Below, in pieces: positions 1 to 11,375 of a stretch of DNA of 64,000 nt. The notes beneath the pieces were generated by a model. That model saw only the letters and a list, made by a program, of their open reading frames with translations, ran no database searches and was not told the origin of the DNA. This stretch comes from Amorphophallus konjac (taxonomy: Eukaryota > Streptophyta > Magnoliopsida > Alismatales > Araceae): assembly GCA_022559845.1 (NCBI GenBank), contig CM040121.1, positions 567,040,140-567,104,139 on the forward strand, read 5' to 3'. How positions within the stretch are numbered: the first letter of the stretch is position 1; each line of letters opens with the position of its first letter. The position numbers and the translations under genes were made by a program.

Positions 1-415
1 TATTCCATATATCTATTCAGCACTTCATTGCATACATCCACCCTTTCTTTTCATTTTTCTAAGGATCACCCTCTCTCGGTGAAGGAAGGACTCTCCGTTC
101 GGGAATTCCTCTCGACGGACTAGGATCTCCTCCATCGGGACCTCTGTAAGTCCCCGACAGCGAAGGATTCCCTCTTCGTTCACTAGGTCGGTTGTACCAT
201 TGAAGTTCCCCGGAGTTGGTTGACCCATTCGTGGTGAGACGAGTGACCCTAGTTGACACGGCGGTGAAACAAATTCAAATTAGGGTCCTTCCTATTTTTG
301 TGTGAATTTCAGATCTGGTTAAAAATATAAATTTTTTTTATCAAAAACAGAAACAAAAAAGGGGACGTAAAAGCATCTACTTGTTTGATAATTTCTGCTA
401 TTTGCTTGTTAGTGT
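1..415 (+). other. Untranslated leader of element A
   Basis: No convincing ORF. Bases about 115-240 align by eye with the complement of 34030-34215 (element C leader) and 13480-13640 (element B leader); the shared words are GACCTC(C/T), AAGTCCCCG, GATTCCCTC, GGTTGTACC and GGAGTT in the same order. This places the window start already inside the leader, downstream of the missing 5' LTR and primer-binding site of A. An A/T-rich stretch follows up to the gag start. Confidence 0.6.
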
Positions 416-2277
416 ATGTTTTTACGTTCCGGAAGAACTTTGAGCATGGCTCACGAGTCTTTTGAGGAGAACCACCCCGGTCGTGGTCAGTCAATTGAGC
501 CACATGTCCATGCTATGGACTCGGGCCCTTCCCACGAGGCCCCACGCGAGGTGCAGGCAACTATAGGGGACGCCTCCCCGCCACAGGACATTTCATCCTT
601 GTTAGGTGCCCTTGCCAATACGGAGCTCACCTCCGAACAACTCCGAGCCTTTCAGGCCATTCTAAAGGGGAAATCTGTTTCTCCCGCTCCCCAGGAGTCA
701 GCTCCAGCCATCGCACCCCTCCAGGAGTCGGTGCAAGCTATCCCCTATTCTACACCAGTACAAGCCATGCCTTCTCCCTCACTTCAAGGGCAGGCAAGCC
801 AACATCCCCCCTCTTTCCAATTCCCTTCACAATCTAAAACCCCTGTTGTTCCCCACACACCACTCCAACCAGGGCCAACTGCAGGAAGGCCGCTATATCC
901 CTCTCATGCGGGGTTCCCTCCTCAAGTCTCCGGGAGACATATTCCTCCCCAGTGGCAGGTGCCACCTTCACCCACCGAGGAGCTTGCCCAAGCACTCCTC
1001 CATAGGTTCAATAAAATGGATGACCAGTTTCGCAACCTAAAGCAAAGGGTGGACGTAAAATCCACCCCGAGGTTTCTCTGCCAATCCTACCTGTGTTTCA
1101 TCTCCCTCCCTCCGAAATGCCTACGTACTGTAGGTACAATGGCACTGGCAATCCCTTTATTCACCTCAAGGACTTCATGTATGAATCCTCCTATTGGCAA
1201 AATGACCAGAGATCCCTGGCATACCTCTTTCGGAGATCGTTGGATGGTCTCGCGCTAGAATGGTTCTATTCTCTGGAGCCGGGCAAGGCCGAAAATTTTG
1301 ATGCAGTGCAAAGAAAATTCTTGCAAAAGTATCGGGATAGGGTTGGTCCTTCTCTTTCCATTACCGACCTAGTGACCGAGAAAATGAGGCCGGATGAAGA
1401 TTTTGTTCGCTATGCTAACAGATGGAGGTCTCTGGCAGAGAGGATAAGAGATACCCTCTCAGAGCCCAAACAAGTGAAAATGATTGTGTCCAATGTCACC
1501 CCATAGTTCAGGCACGTCCTAGCTACGAACAAGCTTACCACAACGGAGGAGCTCTATGAGAGGGCCCGATATATCCATACTCAGTTAAAAGATTCCCCTA
1601 TCATGCACATGTTTGAGCCGCCGAAGTCCAAGGTGGTCAGAAAGATAGACACCGGTGTCTCAGGTGGAGCGACAGAAGGGGTCGTAACAAATGAGCAGGT
1701 GAGTGCAGTCAATAACGCCAACTATACAGCCAACCCAAGGCATCAACAAATATCTCGACTTCCCCTCCAGCAAGGTCCCTTCCCGTCTCATCCTCCGCCC
1801 TTCCCGTCTCATCCTCCGCCCCAAAATAATCCACCCCAGAACCATATGCCTCAACCATTTCAACCCCAGCAACAACCCCGACCCCAGCAACAACAACCAC
1901 AACCTCAGTACCACCAGGTTCCACCCCCAAGAAACTACGCCCCACCACAGCAACAAAGACGGCCGATTGGCCCCGAGAGAGCCCATTACCCGCCATTGCC
2001 AGAAACTTTGGCGGATATTTTCAACGCCCTCATGGCCTCAAATACACTCATTCTACCAAGGGAGAAGCCCGCGTGGCCCCCGAATGTTGACACCTCCAGA
2101 TACTGTGTTTACCACAGGCAGTCAGGACATATAATAGAGACTTGTTTCCATTTTAAAGACTACATCTATGATATGAATGATGAAGGCGGAATTGACTGGG
2201 ATGAAATGAGGGGATACATCGCCACTCTCAAAGCCAGGAGACCTCCTCCTAGACCACAGTTCCAACAACAACAGTAG
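416..2277 (+). pseudogene. gag: Element A gag (capsid/nucleocapsid polyprotein), broken
   Basis: Structural polyprotein that would form the cytoplasmic virus-like particle. The start at 416 gives MFLRSGR, matching the MKLRSGK start of intact C gag. The first frame runs 416-1258; the reading frame shifts at about 1060, where the retrotransposon gag domain (motifs HLPPSEMP, RYNGTGNP, ALEWFYSLEPG, KFLQKYRDRVGPS) continues in the frame 1093-1506. A TAG at 1504-1506 replaces a Gln codon present in C. After that, 1603-2277 carries a Gln/Pro-rich tail ending in QFQQQQ and TAG. No CCHC zinc knuckle is visible, and C also lacks one. Lesions: one frameshift and one nonsense codon. A tandem 21-bp repeat lies at about 1776-1817. 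Confidence 0.85.
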
Positions 2278-2505
2278 TTACAACAGCAGTTACAACAGCA
2301 GCAGCAGCCTCAGCAAGCCCAACCACAATAGCCTAACATGGGCATAATCCATGATCTATTGCCGGAGCACCAACAATCCAATCACCAGGTAAACCCCATC
2401 TCCTCCTTCCCGGAGGTTGGGAGGAAGTAGGGTTGGCACTCAGAAAGTACCTCCGTTCTCACAGCCGCCACCCCTATCACTAGGCAACCACCTCGCCTTG
2501 CCCGG

Positions 2506-4328
2506 GTGGCACCTCTCTCTCATCAACTCGCATCACAACCCATAGCGCGGCCTTCACCATTTCCGCAGCTATCACGCCCTCTCATCCGCACCCCTCCCAC
2601 TAACTCACCAATGACCTATCAGCCAACGCCCTCCACTATGCCCTCACACCCTCTCATCTTCTTTCACCCCTCCATTTTTCCATCTACACCTACTACATCT
2701 ACACCTGTACATTCCAAAACTCTTATCATCCGTCAACCGTACGTGATCCCGCCTACCTACACCATGCCTCCACTAACGCCCTCAAAACCACTCATCACCC
2801 ACCATCCATCTGAGAACCATCATCCATCTCAGGCCTTATCCACCTCCACTTTACCTCTGCCTCCTCCTTCCAAGCCCCTTACCCTCCATAGCCCGTATGA
2901 GGTCCCCTCCACCTCCACCATGCCCCCACCTAACAAACCCCTCATCAGAATCTCCCCTCCCATTGTCACCCTTGCTATGTCAACCATTCCTCCACCATTA
3001 CCCCTCAAACCCCTGCTAAAACACACATCTAACCCCATAGATGTACAAAAGCCGCAAGCAATGGTGCTCCGGAGTGGAAGGATTTTCCACAGGGTTTTCC
3101 CCCAGAACAACTGCTTTTCATTCAAGGAAGGGCATGATTTAATCTACTATGATATTATTTCGCGGTAGTCAGGACCCCGAGCAGTCTCAGCCAGAGAAAG
3201 ACAAGGGAGAGCAGTCAGAAAAGTCCATCCCTGGAACACAGTATGATTTGTTAAAACACCTGGATAAGACGCCCGCTCGGATCTCCATCCTTGAGCAACT
3301 TCAGAGATCAGCGTCCCATCAGGCAGCCTTAATGGAATATCTTCAAAGGGTCATAATGAATGAGGACCTCCCTATAGAGAAGATTTCAGCCGTCCTGACA
3401 CCAACAGACACACAGCCGGCCATTATGTTCCAGAACCACGAGCTTGCCCCCAAGGAAGCTCGAAAATATGCATTGTGTGTTTCGATAAAAATCAATGGAG
3501 TGTCCATAAACCCGTGCTTAGTGGACACATGTGCATCCATAAATGTGATCTCCATGAGCACCCTTCAGTTGTGTGGGGTCGATGAAGAACAGATAAGACC
3601 TTCTTCAATCACAGTCACGGCTTATGACAATAGCAAAAGGCCACCACAGGGGATGATTATCTTGAGGGCAGAGTTAGGCCCTACGTCAGTCTCCACGGAA
3701 TTCCATGTCCTCGATATGGACCCCACATTCAAGGTCATATTGGGCCGCCCTTATATTGAAGCAATGGATGCCGTGCCTTCTACCAACCACCAATGCCTAA
3801 AGTTTCCGCACAATGGGAGGATTATTAAAGTGATCAGCACACCTCTCCTTCATACAGTGGATGCTATTAATACCACTCTGCCCTCTGTTTGGCCGTCTCA
3901 TCGGCCCATATTGTCACTGCTGGATGTGCGTGACCCATCCCGTGTTACACCAAAGAAGTCACTTTCGGTACCAACGTCACGTCTCCCTTTTCATTCTAAA
4001 GGATGGGAGATTATGAGGAATATCGGCTATCAACAGGGTAAAGGCTTTGGCGCACAATTACAAGGAAGGCTAAAATCGCCAAAAAAAATAAGGTTGAGCC
4101 ACAAGTTTGGTCTAGGCTTTAAAGGACCGCTCGAGGCGGATGGGAAACCCCTCACGTGGACCCTATCCTTTCATTTCAAGAAGGGGCCCGTTGTTCAGAT
4201 GGGGGATTACCCGCAAGAAACACATGGGGGATCGCACGTTGTATACTTGGCTGAAAAATGTTCAAGGGCCACTAAGAGAGGCAAGATCAAAAATCCAGAA
4301 TGCGAATGGAGCAAATGGTTTGACATAC
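2506..4328 (+). pseudogene. pro: Element A protease with C-terminal G-patch, broken and cut by element B
   Basis: Aspartic protease part of pol, which would mature the polyproteins. A Pro/Ser/Thr-rich lead (2506-3060) precedes a second LRSGR motif. The frame shifts near 3150 and continues as 3149 onward. The protease core reads YALCVSIKINGVSINPCLVD followed by TCAS: the catalytic Asp-Thr-Gly is Asp-Thr-Cys here, while C keeps DTGAS. The conserved flap-to-core ILGRPYIE is present. A G-patch follows (GWEIMRNIGYQQGKGFGAQ...), as in C. The coding frame is interrupted at 4328 by element B inside the conserved WSKWFD region and resumes at 37139. The frame is shared with gag but separated from it by in-frame stops at 2275-2277 and 2428-2430. 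Confidence 0.8.
4324..4328. repeat. Target-site duplication CATAC, left copy (element B)
   Basis: CATAC directly precedes the TGATG end of the left B LTR. The same five bases follow the CA end of the split right LTR at 37134-37138. A 5-bp duplication is standard for Ty3/gypsy integrase. It shows that 4328 and 37139 were adjacent in element A before insertion. Confidence 0.85.
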
Positions 4329-6404
4329 TGATGCGCACCGACTAGTGTCGTTAAGAAAGCCGTGCCACAATTTTAAAATATTCACACTCACTCACTTTAA
4401 AAGATTGGAAAAATCAAATATATAGTGGTAAGCGGAGTCGATCCCACGAGGAGGAATAATCTTTATAGAACAAGTTGGAAAAATACCTTATGCTTTGAAA
4501 ACCGAATTTTTGAGTGTGATTAATCTAAGGAAAGATAAATTGCATGAAAACTATTTAAAGAATATGAGAGGGTTTAAGTAGAGAAATTTGGAGGAGATAG
4601 AAAGATAAACATAATTTCACAAAGATCAACTTTATTGCTATGAGAGGTGGCAAGTACAATGTATATGAAAACTAAAATTACAACTTGTAAAATAAAAGAA
4701 GAGAAAAGAAATTGTAAGCCAATAGGATGAAGAATGCCGTCAACTCCTTGCCGAGCCTTTGAGTGTATCACCCCGCCTTGGATGTCGACGCCGCGAGAGG
4801 ATCGATTGGAAGAGAATCCGCCAAAGGGATGTGTGGATCAAATATAGGAGAGGGAGATGAAAAGGTGGAGGAAGAAGAATAAAATTAAAACAAAAACATG
4901 TGTGCTGTGAAAAGAGAGGAAGAGAGATGGCTACGGTGGGTGATAAAATAGAAAACACAGTGAAAAAAATTGAAGTTGAAAATAGAGAGTGATTGGAGGA
5001 GGAATAACTTAAAAACGAATGAGATTTAGAGAAAGTGGAAGAAATGAAAGTTGCAGAGAGCGAAGAGAGGAAGAGAATTGATGAAGAACTCAGAAGGAAA
5101 TAACGAGAGAAAGATGGAGAAAAATATGAAAAACCAGAGAGTAACCGTGCGGATGAACAGTAAACCTAAAAAAATTGAACTTTGAAAAATTGATTGTAAC
5201 TTGAAAACGGTGAAGAATTGGAAGAAGTGGTAGAAGAAGAAGTTGAAGAACTTTAAAAAACGCACAACTTTTGTGAAGAACACAGAGAGAGATGAGGATC
5301 AGAAGGGGGAGAAAAATGAGAAAGAATAGAGTTTATAAAAATCGGATGAACAGTAAAAATGCAGAGATAGATGCTTGAAAAGCTGAGAATAGATTAAAAA
5401 CGGTGGAGAATTAGAAGAAGAATAAGAAGAAGAATTTGTAGAAGATTTAAAAATGAAAAACTTTGAAAAAGAACTTAACTACAAAAGATGAAAGGAAAAG
5501 CTTCAAAATCAATCCCTACGGCAGACCTCCAACTAGTTATCTCCCCATGGCCGAACACAACATCCTATTTATAGGGTTTAGAACCCTTCCACGATCGTGG
5601 GTTCCCAATTTCATCCAAAAACTAGTTTCCAACAATGTAACTTGATCCATTTAGACTTCTTTCCATCCTTGGAGTCCTCCTTTCCTTGAATATGGCTTGG
5701 ATAAGCTTGAAAATTGGTAGGAGACTTCGATCGAGAAACTACAGTTGCCGTTTCTGGTTCAACTTTGAATAGCGACCTAGACTGGGGCATTATTTCTTGA
5801 ATTAGAGACTCTTCACTCGGACGTTGTTTCATTATTTCCTTATTTGTTATTTTCTGACTTTTTCGTACAGCAGGGTTTAGCGTCCGTCTGAACGGTCGCT
5901 ATTTATTGAATTGACGACTCCTCGAACAGTCGCTCAAACTTTTCCATTTTCTTTCTATTTTCCAATCAAAATGTATTGACGCCCTCCATGCCATCGCTAT
6001 TTCTGGAATCAACGTCTGCTTAAAAGGGCATTCATTAAATCGCGCATGGAGCTCGGTCGTCATTTCTTTTTTTTTCCTTCTTTCTTCAAATTAATTGACG
6101 TCTGATCTTGTGTCGCTTCTTACTGAATACGCGCCCTTGCAGCTGTCGTTATTTAAATAACACCTTGATCTAGGTCGCTGTTTCTTGAAAATTAAAATAT
6201 CAATCTATTTAATTCCAAAATAATTGTGTAAATATTTAAATATTTCTCACATGGTCTTTTAAGCTCAAAAAGATGATAAAATACATGAAGACTCAAATAA
6301 TGTGTGAGAATATAATTAATGCTCATGTTACACAACTTTATTCATTTAATGCTCAAAGATGATAAATGTGATGCAAATTATGATATGAAATATAGCATTT
6401 ATCA
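4329..6404 (-). repeat. Element B 3' LTR (2076 bp)
   Basis: Starts TGATG and ends ATCA, flanked by CATAC on the left and the purine tract on the right. It aligns over its length with 14117-15510 joined to 36456-37133. On the - strand a TATA box CTATAAATAGG lies at 5565-5575, about 830 bp into the LTR. The stretch 4850-5460 is strongly A/G-rich on the + strand. Hairpin units fill 5740-6190. Confidence 0.9.
5740..6190. repeat. Cluster of short imperfect palindromes in the B LTR
   Basis: About seven units with arms such as AGCGACC/GGGGCGT, GCGTCC/GGTCGC and GACGACT/AGTCGCTC, loops of about 6-9 nt, separated by A/T-rich spacers. It lies in U3 upstream of the TATA box. The same series is present at 36475-36910 in the other LTR. 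Confidence 0.6.
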
Positions 6405-6416
6405 CACCCCCCCAAC
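6405..6416 (-). other. Element B polypurine tract
   Basis: On the - strand this reads GTTGGGGGGGTG and directly abuts the TG end of the 3' LTR, the expected position for plus-strand priming. Confidence 0.85.
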
Positions 6417-7582
6417 TTATTCATTACTAGTCTCTTAACAATGTAATTAAATTAAAATTTAGGTGCAACAAGAGTTCACAAAGATCATACTTCTTATATC
6501 CAGCTCTCCCTTCATAGAATCAACTAAAGATTAGGAATCCAGAATCATTAATGCTCGTACTAGCCTTAGATTGGAAATTAAAGCACATGACTTAAGAATA
6601 CAAATCAAAGTTCAATAGCACTTGTGCATGTGTAATTCTAAATCTGTAGTTAAGACAATTGCATCCCCCATTTGTTATTTTAAGTAAGTACCTTTCAACC
6701 CTGCCCTCTCAGATCAGAGCATTTAAGCATACTAGCTTTTGTCTGCCTTTTTCTTCTGTCCCTTTGGAATTTTTTTTTTCATTTGCACAACCATAATGCT
6801 GCACTACCCTTCACCTTTTTTGCGCGAATCTCAACACGTCTTAAGTGAAGCAGGCCCGGTTACTCAGATCAGGGGTATTTTTCATGGCGTGATCTTTCTA
6901 TTTCATCATTTCTCTTTTTTTCAACAATATGCCTTTGCATTTTCTATAATACTTGGCAGAAAGCTTTTTCTTGAAATAGATATCCTCCTCAAGAAATGCA
7001 GAGTATCTCATACAGTTCCCAAAATAACAGAGGGCTTGTCTTATTTTGCTTCATCAGAGTGCATAGTGAATATTTTTTTCTAATAGTGCGCATGAACTTT
7101 AAAGAGATTCTTATATCAGTTTTCCATGGCAAGATCGAACTTAATTTTCCTTCAACTTTTTCCTAGTCTTTTCTAATCCAGAATTTCTTTCTATTCAAGC
7201 ATGAATTAATAAAACTCCGTCGGGGATTTCATCTTTTCACTTTCATGCAAATTTGTAAGAATTCATGCAAAATCCCTACCAGATTGTACTATATGCAATG
7301 AAAATTTTCTGACCTCTCCCCCCAAATTGAATGACATTGTCCTCAATGACATGTAAAGTTGAAATGAAAGAACAATGTAACAGTGAAGTTTGCTGAGTAG
7401 GAAAGAGACAACCTAGTGTGCGGGGCAGAACTCCATCAATAGACGGTAACATCTTCTTCTCCTTCGACCTTATCCTGACTACTGAAACATACTTAAGCAA
7501 AAACATTAAATAACAAAAACCTTGGGTTGTCTCCCAGAAGCGCTAAGTTTTCCATCTTCAGCCAGACGCAAGAAAAAAATTC
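6417..7582 (-). other. Element B region between integrase and 3' LTR, no gene seen
   Basis: About 1.2 kb where some Athila elements hold an envelope-like ORF. I see only short, low-complexity open frames on both strands and no membrane or envelope motif. T-rich and A-rich runs are frequent. Confidence 0.6.
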
Positions 7583-9418
7583 TTACTCCAGATCACTCAA
7601 AGCAATTGATTCTTTTAACAGCTGCTCACTTTCCACGTAAGGTTTTAATTGTTGACCGTTGACAGTGAAAATGACCATTTTTAGGATCCAAAATTTTACA
7701 ACACCATGGTCAAAAACTTTAACAATAATGAACGGTCCATCCCATCTAGACTTTAGCTTACCGGGGAACAAACGCAGCCTTGAATTAAATAGCCAAACCT
7801 TTTGATTTTCTTGAAAACTCTTTCTGTGAATGTGCTTATCATGAAATGCTTTGATTTTAGCTTTGTAAATCCTTGTATTTTCATAAGCTTCGTTCCTTAA
7901 TTCCTCCAGTTCATTAATTTGCAGAGCTCGTTGGGATCCAGCTTGAGTTAAATCAAAATTAACTTGCTTAATGGCCCAATAAGCTCTATGTTCCAATTCT
8001 ACGGGCAAGTGGCAGGCTTTACCAAAGATAAGGCGGTAAGGGGACATACCAATGGGAGTTTTGAAAGTAGTTCTATAGTCCCATAATGCATCATCTAATC
8101 TTTCAGACCAGTCTTTTCTATCTGGCCTAACAGTTTTATGCAAGATATTCTCAATCTCCCTATTAGAAACTTCAACCTGGCCACTAGTTTGGGGATGATA
8201 GGGGGTAGCAAGCTTGTGAGTGATACCATACTTACGAAGTAAAGCTAGGAATTGAAAATGAGTGAAATGAGAACCTCCATCACTAATTATAGCTCTAGGA
8301 TAACCAAACCTAGAAAATATATTCTTCTTCACAAACTTCATAACCACCTTATGGTCATTTGTCCTAGTAGCAATGGCTTCAATCCATTTGGAAACATAAT
8401 CGACCGCCACCAAGATATATTCATTACCAAATGAAGATGGAAACGGTCCCATAAAATCTATTCCCCAGACATCAAAAATTTCAACCACCAGAATGGGATT
8501 TAGCGGCATCATATCTTTCTTCGAATTATTGCCCACGCCTTGACATCTCAAACAAGATTTAGAAAATTCATAAGCATCCTTAAATAACGTGGGCCAATAA
8601 AATCCACTTTGTAGCACTTTTGCCGCTGTCTTCTTTCCAGAGAAGTGTCCCCCACAAGCTAAATTATGACAAAAATTCAATACTGATTGCTGTTCTTCCT
8701 CAGGGACACATCTTCTAATGATCTGATCGGGACCCATATGAAATAGCTCAGGGTCCTCCCAGAAATAGTGTTTTAGCTTAGAAAAGAAGTGATCCTTCTC
8801 CTGCCTAGTCCACCCTCCCGGGATCTGACCTACCGCCAGGTAGTTGACAATATTAGCATACCAAGGAGTTGAAGAATGAGAGAGGGAAAGAATATGCTCA
8901 TCGGGAAAAGAATCAAACATTGGAGCACCTTTTGGTAACACTATCCTGGACAAATGATCAGCAACCACATTGGCTAACCCCTTCTTGTCTCTAATTTCTA
9001 GATCAAACTCTTGTAACAATAGAATCCATCTAATGAGACGAGGCTTAGCATCCTTCTTGAAAAGTAAATATTTTAAGGCAGAATGATTGGAGTAAACAAT
9101 AACCTTAGCCCCTAAAAGATATGATCGAAATTTTTCTAGGGCAAACACAACAGCTAGCAGCTCCTTCTCCGTGGTGGTGTAATTCAACTGAGCATCAGCG
9201 AGGGTGTGACTCGCGTAGTAGATTACCACGAGCTTCTTATCTATCCTTTGACCTAAGACAGCTCCAACAGCATAGTCCGAGGCATCACACATAATCTCGA
9301 AAGGAAGCGACCAATCTGGAGATTGAAGGATCGGAGCTTGAGTAAGAGCCGCTTTCAAAGAATTAAAGGCTTTGAGACAAGAATCATCGAAATGGAATGG
9401 AGTATCTTTAGCAAGCAA
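7583..9418 (-). CDS. pol: Element B pol C-terminal part: RNase H and integrase
   Basis: Open for 611 codons. The RNase H domain comes first ([18 protein letters not shown], later ADHLSRI at roughly residue 155). The integrase follows: zinc-binding His/Cys motif around [14 protein letters not shown] and CLRCQGVG, then the catalytic triad Asp in [11 protein letters not shown], Asp in [11 protein letters not shown] and Glu in [14 protein letters not shown], so the D,D,E residues are kept. After the core, the [20 protein letters not shown] stretch is typical of Athila integrase. A stop at 9419-9421 separates it, in the same frame, from the reverse transcriptase upstream. This is the best preserved part of B. 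Confidence 0.85.
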   Translation of the reverse strand: MLAKDTPFHFDDSCLKAFNSLKAALTQAPILQSPDWSLPFEIMCDASDYAVGAVLGQRIDKKLVVIYYASHTLADAQLNYTTTEKELLAVVFALEKFRSYLLGAKVIVYSNHSALKYLLFKKDAKPRLIRWILLLQEFDLEIRDKKGLANVVADHLSRIVLPKGAPMFDSFPDEHILSLSHSSTPWYANIVNYLAVGQIPGGWTRQEKDHFFSKLKHYFWEDPELFHMGPDQIIRRCVPEEEQQSVLNFCHNLACGGHFSGKKTAAKVLQSGFYWPTLFKDAYEFSKSCLRCQGVGNNSKKDMMPLNPILVVEIFDVWGIDFMGPFPSSFGNEYILVAVDYVSKWIEAIATRTNDHKVVMKFVKKNIFSRFGYPRAIISDGGSHFTHFQFLALLRKYGITHKLATPYHPQTSGQVEVSNREIENILHKTVRPDRKDWSERLDDALWDYRTTFKTPIGMSPYRLIFGKACHLPVELEHRAYWAIKQVNFDLTQAGSQRALQINELEELRNEAYENTRIYKAKIKAFHDKHIHRKSFQENQKVWLFNSRLRLFPGKLKSRWDGPFIIVKVFDHGVVKFWILKMVIFTVNGQQLKPYVESEQLLKESIALSDLE

Positions 9419-10943
9419 TTATGTGAGGGGACGAGCAATGGTAGAGAAGTTGTGAATGAATCTTCTATAAAATCCAGCGTGGTCAAGAAAGGATATGATT
9501 TGCTTGACAGATGTAGGGGGAGGAAGATTGAAAATCAAATCTACTTTGGCTTTATCGACCTCTATTCCCCTTTCCGAAATCACATGGCCTAAAACTATGC
9601 CTTCCCTCACCATAAAGTGGCTCTTCTCCCAACTTAACACCAAATTGGATTCAATGCACCTTTTCAAAACCTGAGTCAAAATTTTCAAAGCACCCCTCAA
9701 ATGAATCACCAAACACCGAAAAATCATCTATGAAAATTTCCAAAGTCTCCCCCACCATGTCAGAAAATATAGACATCATACATCTTTGAAAAGTAGCAGG
9801 GGCATTGCAAAGTCCAAACGGCATCCTTCTGAAAGCAAATGTGCCAAAGGGGCACGTAAAAGTGGTTTTTTCTTGATCCTCCGGATAGATAGCAACTTGA
9901 TTATATCCGAAATAACCATCTAAGAAATAAAAATATTGTTACCCAGCCAATCTCTCCCGAATTTGATCAACAAACGGGAGTGGAAAATGATCTTTCTTTG
10001 TTTCTGAATTTAATTTCCTGTAATCAATACAAACCCTCCATCCCGTCTGTAATCGCATGGGCACCTCTTCTCCTTTTTCATTTGTGACCACTGTTAGCCC
10101 CGACTTCTTAGGAACCACTTGTGTCGGGCTAACCCATTTGCTATCAAAAATAGGATAAATTATCCCAGCATCTAACCACTTAACAACTTCCTTCTTCACC
10201 ACCTCTTTCATATTTGGATTCAGCCGACATTGCATCTCTCTACTCGGCTTGGCATTGTCCTCCAAATAGATATAATGCATACAAACATCTGGACTTATAC
10301 CCTTCAAATCTGCCACAGACCATCCTATCACCCCCCTATGCTCCTTAAGAACTTCTAAAAGTTGAGATTCCTGAGTAGAGGTAAGATTAGAAGCAATGAT
10401 AACAGCCAAGGTATGATCTGGGCCTAGATAAGCATATTTCAATGAATCCGGCAGAGGCTTAAGTTCCAAAACGGGTGGTTGATCAAGAGATGGAAGAACT
10501 GGTTCAGATCTTAATAGAGGAAGAGGCTCCACACTAGAATAAGAAAGAGGTGAATCCTGAAGCAAACTACCCTCTTCAATCACATTCTCATTCATATCCG
10601 CATTTTCTTCAATTATTTCCTCAAAAATATCAATGACATTAGATTCTCCCTCGTGATTCAGGTATTGTGAAGCTTTAAAAACATTCAATGAGACCTTCTC
10701 TCCTCCAAAGGTAATATCCATCATCCCTGTGGCACAATTAATATTGGCCTTCGCCATAGCCAAAAATGGGCGTCCCAAAATGATTGGTGTATGTTTTAAC
10801 TCTTGGGATGAGGCCATATCTAAGATTAAAAAATCCACTGGGAAATAGCATTCATGAATTTTCACTATCACATCCTCCAACAAACCCTTTGGTGTCTTAA
10901 CAGACCGATCCGCCAGTTGAAGGATAATAGAAGTGGGCTTCAA
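9419..10943 (-). pseudogene. pol: Element B reverse transcriptase and protease C-terminus, broken
   Basis: Would copy the element RNA into DNA. 9939-10943 holds the end of the protease (IILGRPFLAMAKANIN) and the N-terminal fingers of the reverse transcriptase (EVVKWLDAGIIYPI, SKWVSPTQVVPKKSG, WRVCIDYRKLN, KKDHFPLPFVDQ). An in-frame stop lies at 9939-9941. The palm continues in the same frame through the MPFGLCNAPATF and DDFSVFG motifs (the YxDD box reads IDD here), then a frameshift near 9690-9700 moves coding to the frame 9419-9727 (LKRCIESNLVLSWEKSHFM, LGHVISERGIEVD). At least two stops and one shift disrupt it. Confidence 0.8.
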
Positions 10944-10958
10944 TTCCCCTAAATTAAA

Positions 10959-11375
10959 TTACTCATAAATGTAGGTGGGTAACAAATTAACACTAGCTCC
11001 AAGATCTAACAAAGCTTTATCAAATGTCACTCCACCTATATCACATGAAATTAATGGAGCACCAGGGTCCTTCAACTTCTTTGGTAAAGAATTCATTAAA
11101 ACAGCACTAACATCTTCAGATAGACAGATCTTCTGTGTTGCTGCCTTCGGCTCCCTTGTTGGTGTACAAAGCTCTTTCAAGAACTTGGTATATGCCGGCA
11201 CATGTTTAATAGCATCCAAGAGTGGAATATTAATATTGACTTGCTTAAATAATTCTAACATCTCTTCTTGTTGGACCGGCTTCTTTTGAGCTTTTGGCTT
11301 TAATGCATCCGGAAAAGGTACCTTAGGAACATATCCTTGAAAACCTTCATCAACCTTGATCTTTCCTTTGTCCAT
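10959..11375 (-). pseudogene. pro: Element B protease N-terminal part
   Basis: Open for 138 codons and in frame with 9939-10943, separated from it only by the TAA at 10959-10961. It contains the retropepsin active-site motif DLGASVNLLP, the Asp-Leu-Gly variant usual in Athila elements. The upstream part (KELCTPTREP, LPKKLKDPGAPLISC) matches the conserved Athila gag-protease junction. The first Met at 11375 is not the native start: the open reading joins gag upstream. Confidence 0.8.

Noticed and set aside
6739..7083. Plus-strand ORF of 114 codons in element B
   Set aside because: Phe/Ile-rich from T-rich DNA, antisense in an untranslated region, no recognisable domain.
6417..7582. Envelope-like gene of Athila
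   Set aside because: The position is right but no open frame with membrane or envelope features remains.
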